The translations under genes and the position numbers were made by a program. The notes below the pieces were generated by a model. The model was not told the DNA's origin, did not search any database, and worked only from the letters and a program-made list of their open reading frames with translations. Below, piece by piece: positions 31,602 to 32,013 of a stretch of 32,013 nucleotides of DNA. The stretch comes from Treponema sp. (GTDB lineage: Bacteria; Spirochaetota; Spirochaetia; Treponematales; Breznakiellaceae): NCBI GenBank assembly GCA_031265845.1, contig JAISCC010000003.1, positions 1-32,013 of the forward strand, written 5' to 3'. Position 1 is the first letter of the stretch. Each line of letters begins with the position of its first letter.

Positions 31602-32013
31602 ATAACTGCAAGGGGCAGATGTGCCGCTCGTCCTTTTCAGCTCTGGCGGATCGGTATTGCAGGGTGTCCGTTTGGTTTATGTCCATCCAAACGGGGGAGG
31701 CGTACCGCCTCCATACATGATGGGAATAAATGGGATCATGGTCGCATTTATTGTGATTCGCATAGTCGGATGAAGTTTTGTCCGGCGGCGCCCCATTCTT
31801 TCTCCCGCCGGGAATTTCGCCTTCCCCTATATAGGCGCTAAAACCTTCAGAATGCGCCACAGGTTCTGGATTATCGCCGGGTTTTCTGAACGTTAAAAGA
31901 TAATCCGGCAGACCGTTGCGGCATAGAGCGGAGTCTTTAACTATCTGCTTGTGCATCAGGCCGATGGCCTTTGTTCGGGTGGCCTCTATCAAAGGGTCTT
32001 TCCAGATTGCGAC
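31600..32013 (-). CDS. DNA modification methyltransferase, truncated at the C-terminus by the IS and open at the window edge
   Basis: The frame is open from the right edge of the window. RTKAIGLMHKQIVKDSALCRNGLPDYLLTFRKPGDNPEPVAHSEGF, HHVWRRYASPVWMDINQTDTLQYRSAR and KDERHICPLQL are the consensus central and late segments of phage- and island-borne N4/N6 DNA methyltransferases. In such enzymes CPLQL is followed by a helix and then the SAM-binding motif (PGDxVLxPFxGIGS). Here the frame ends right after CPLQL with a TAG that straddles the IS end, so the SAM-binding part is missing from this side and does not reappear beyond the element. Probably inactive. The N-terminal half lies outside the window. 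Confidence 0.85.
   Translation of the reverse strand, partial: VAIWKDPLIEATRTKAIGLMHKQIVKDSALCRNGLPDYLLTFRKPGDNPEPVAHSEGFSAYIGEGEIPGGRKNGAPPDKTSSDYANHNKCDHDPIYSHHVWRRYASPVWMDINQTDTLQYRSARAEKDERHICPLQL

Overview
The window reads as a chromosomal segment of a spirochete of the Treponema type, probably a gut-associated species with a GC-rich core genome. This is inferred from gene content and layout, not from a 16S sequence: a treponemal-style outer-membrane barrel, an rsmH-ftsL-murF-mraY-ftsW cluster, a CsgG/LpoB-like lipoprotein with TPR repeats, an HU-like protein with a DUF4469-type tail, a Na+-pump decarboxylase operon and a DUF3798-type ABC uptake cassette. I see no rRNA, tRNA or CRISPR array.

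Layout. 1-1290: exported beta-barrel protein closed by a strong terminator. 1413-3465: hisS from a near-leaderless promoter, converging on and overlapping a minus-strand gene of unknown function with a nuclease-like EVQTG motif. 3535-8467: a tightly packed peptidoglycan/division operon (rsmH, ftsL-like, murF, mraY, ftsW) driven by a consensus promoter; ftsI, murE and the usual later members are absent here. 8468-11420: a strong promoter, a 15-C homopolymer in an open reading frame, a TPR lipoprotein, a field of hairpins, an HU-like gene and a four-copy palindrome array. 11578-15120: oadG-oadA-oadB, which couples decarboxylation to Na+ export. 15278-16958: a MITE-like hairpin, a cytidylate-kinase-like gene with an eroded P-loop, and trmB. 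17022-21769: gltB on the minus strand with its promoter; the coding sequence carries a small in-frame palindromic insert.

21701-22645 is a decayed region bounded by two diverged copies of the gltB upstream sequence and holds a possible glycoside-hydrolase remnant. 22588-28884 is an ABC uptake system: a lipoprotein binding protein with its own terminator, a convergent YgiW-like OB-fold gene, then ATPase, permease, permease and a small anchored accessory protein, each start overlapping the previous stop. Substrate unknown.

28885-32013 is an accessory, more AT-rich island of mostly minus-strand genes: a tiny Cys protein, a frameshifted GIY-YIG-like gene, an exported protein, an XRE-like regulator, and a decayed IS1-family element with 23-bp terminal inverted repeats. 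That element cuts off the C-terminus of a DNA methyltransferase and appears to supply the start codon of the regulator.

No complete novel defence or biosynthetic system is visible. The most unusual signals are the palindrome families (arms of 6-7 bp around 3 bp, both between genes and inside gltB), the poly-C tract that could join two reading frames, and the IS1 junctions.
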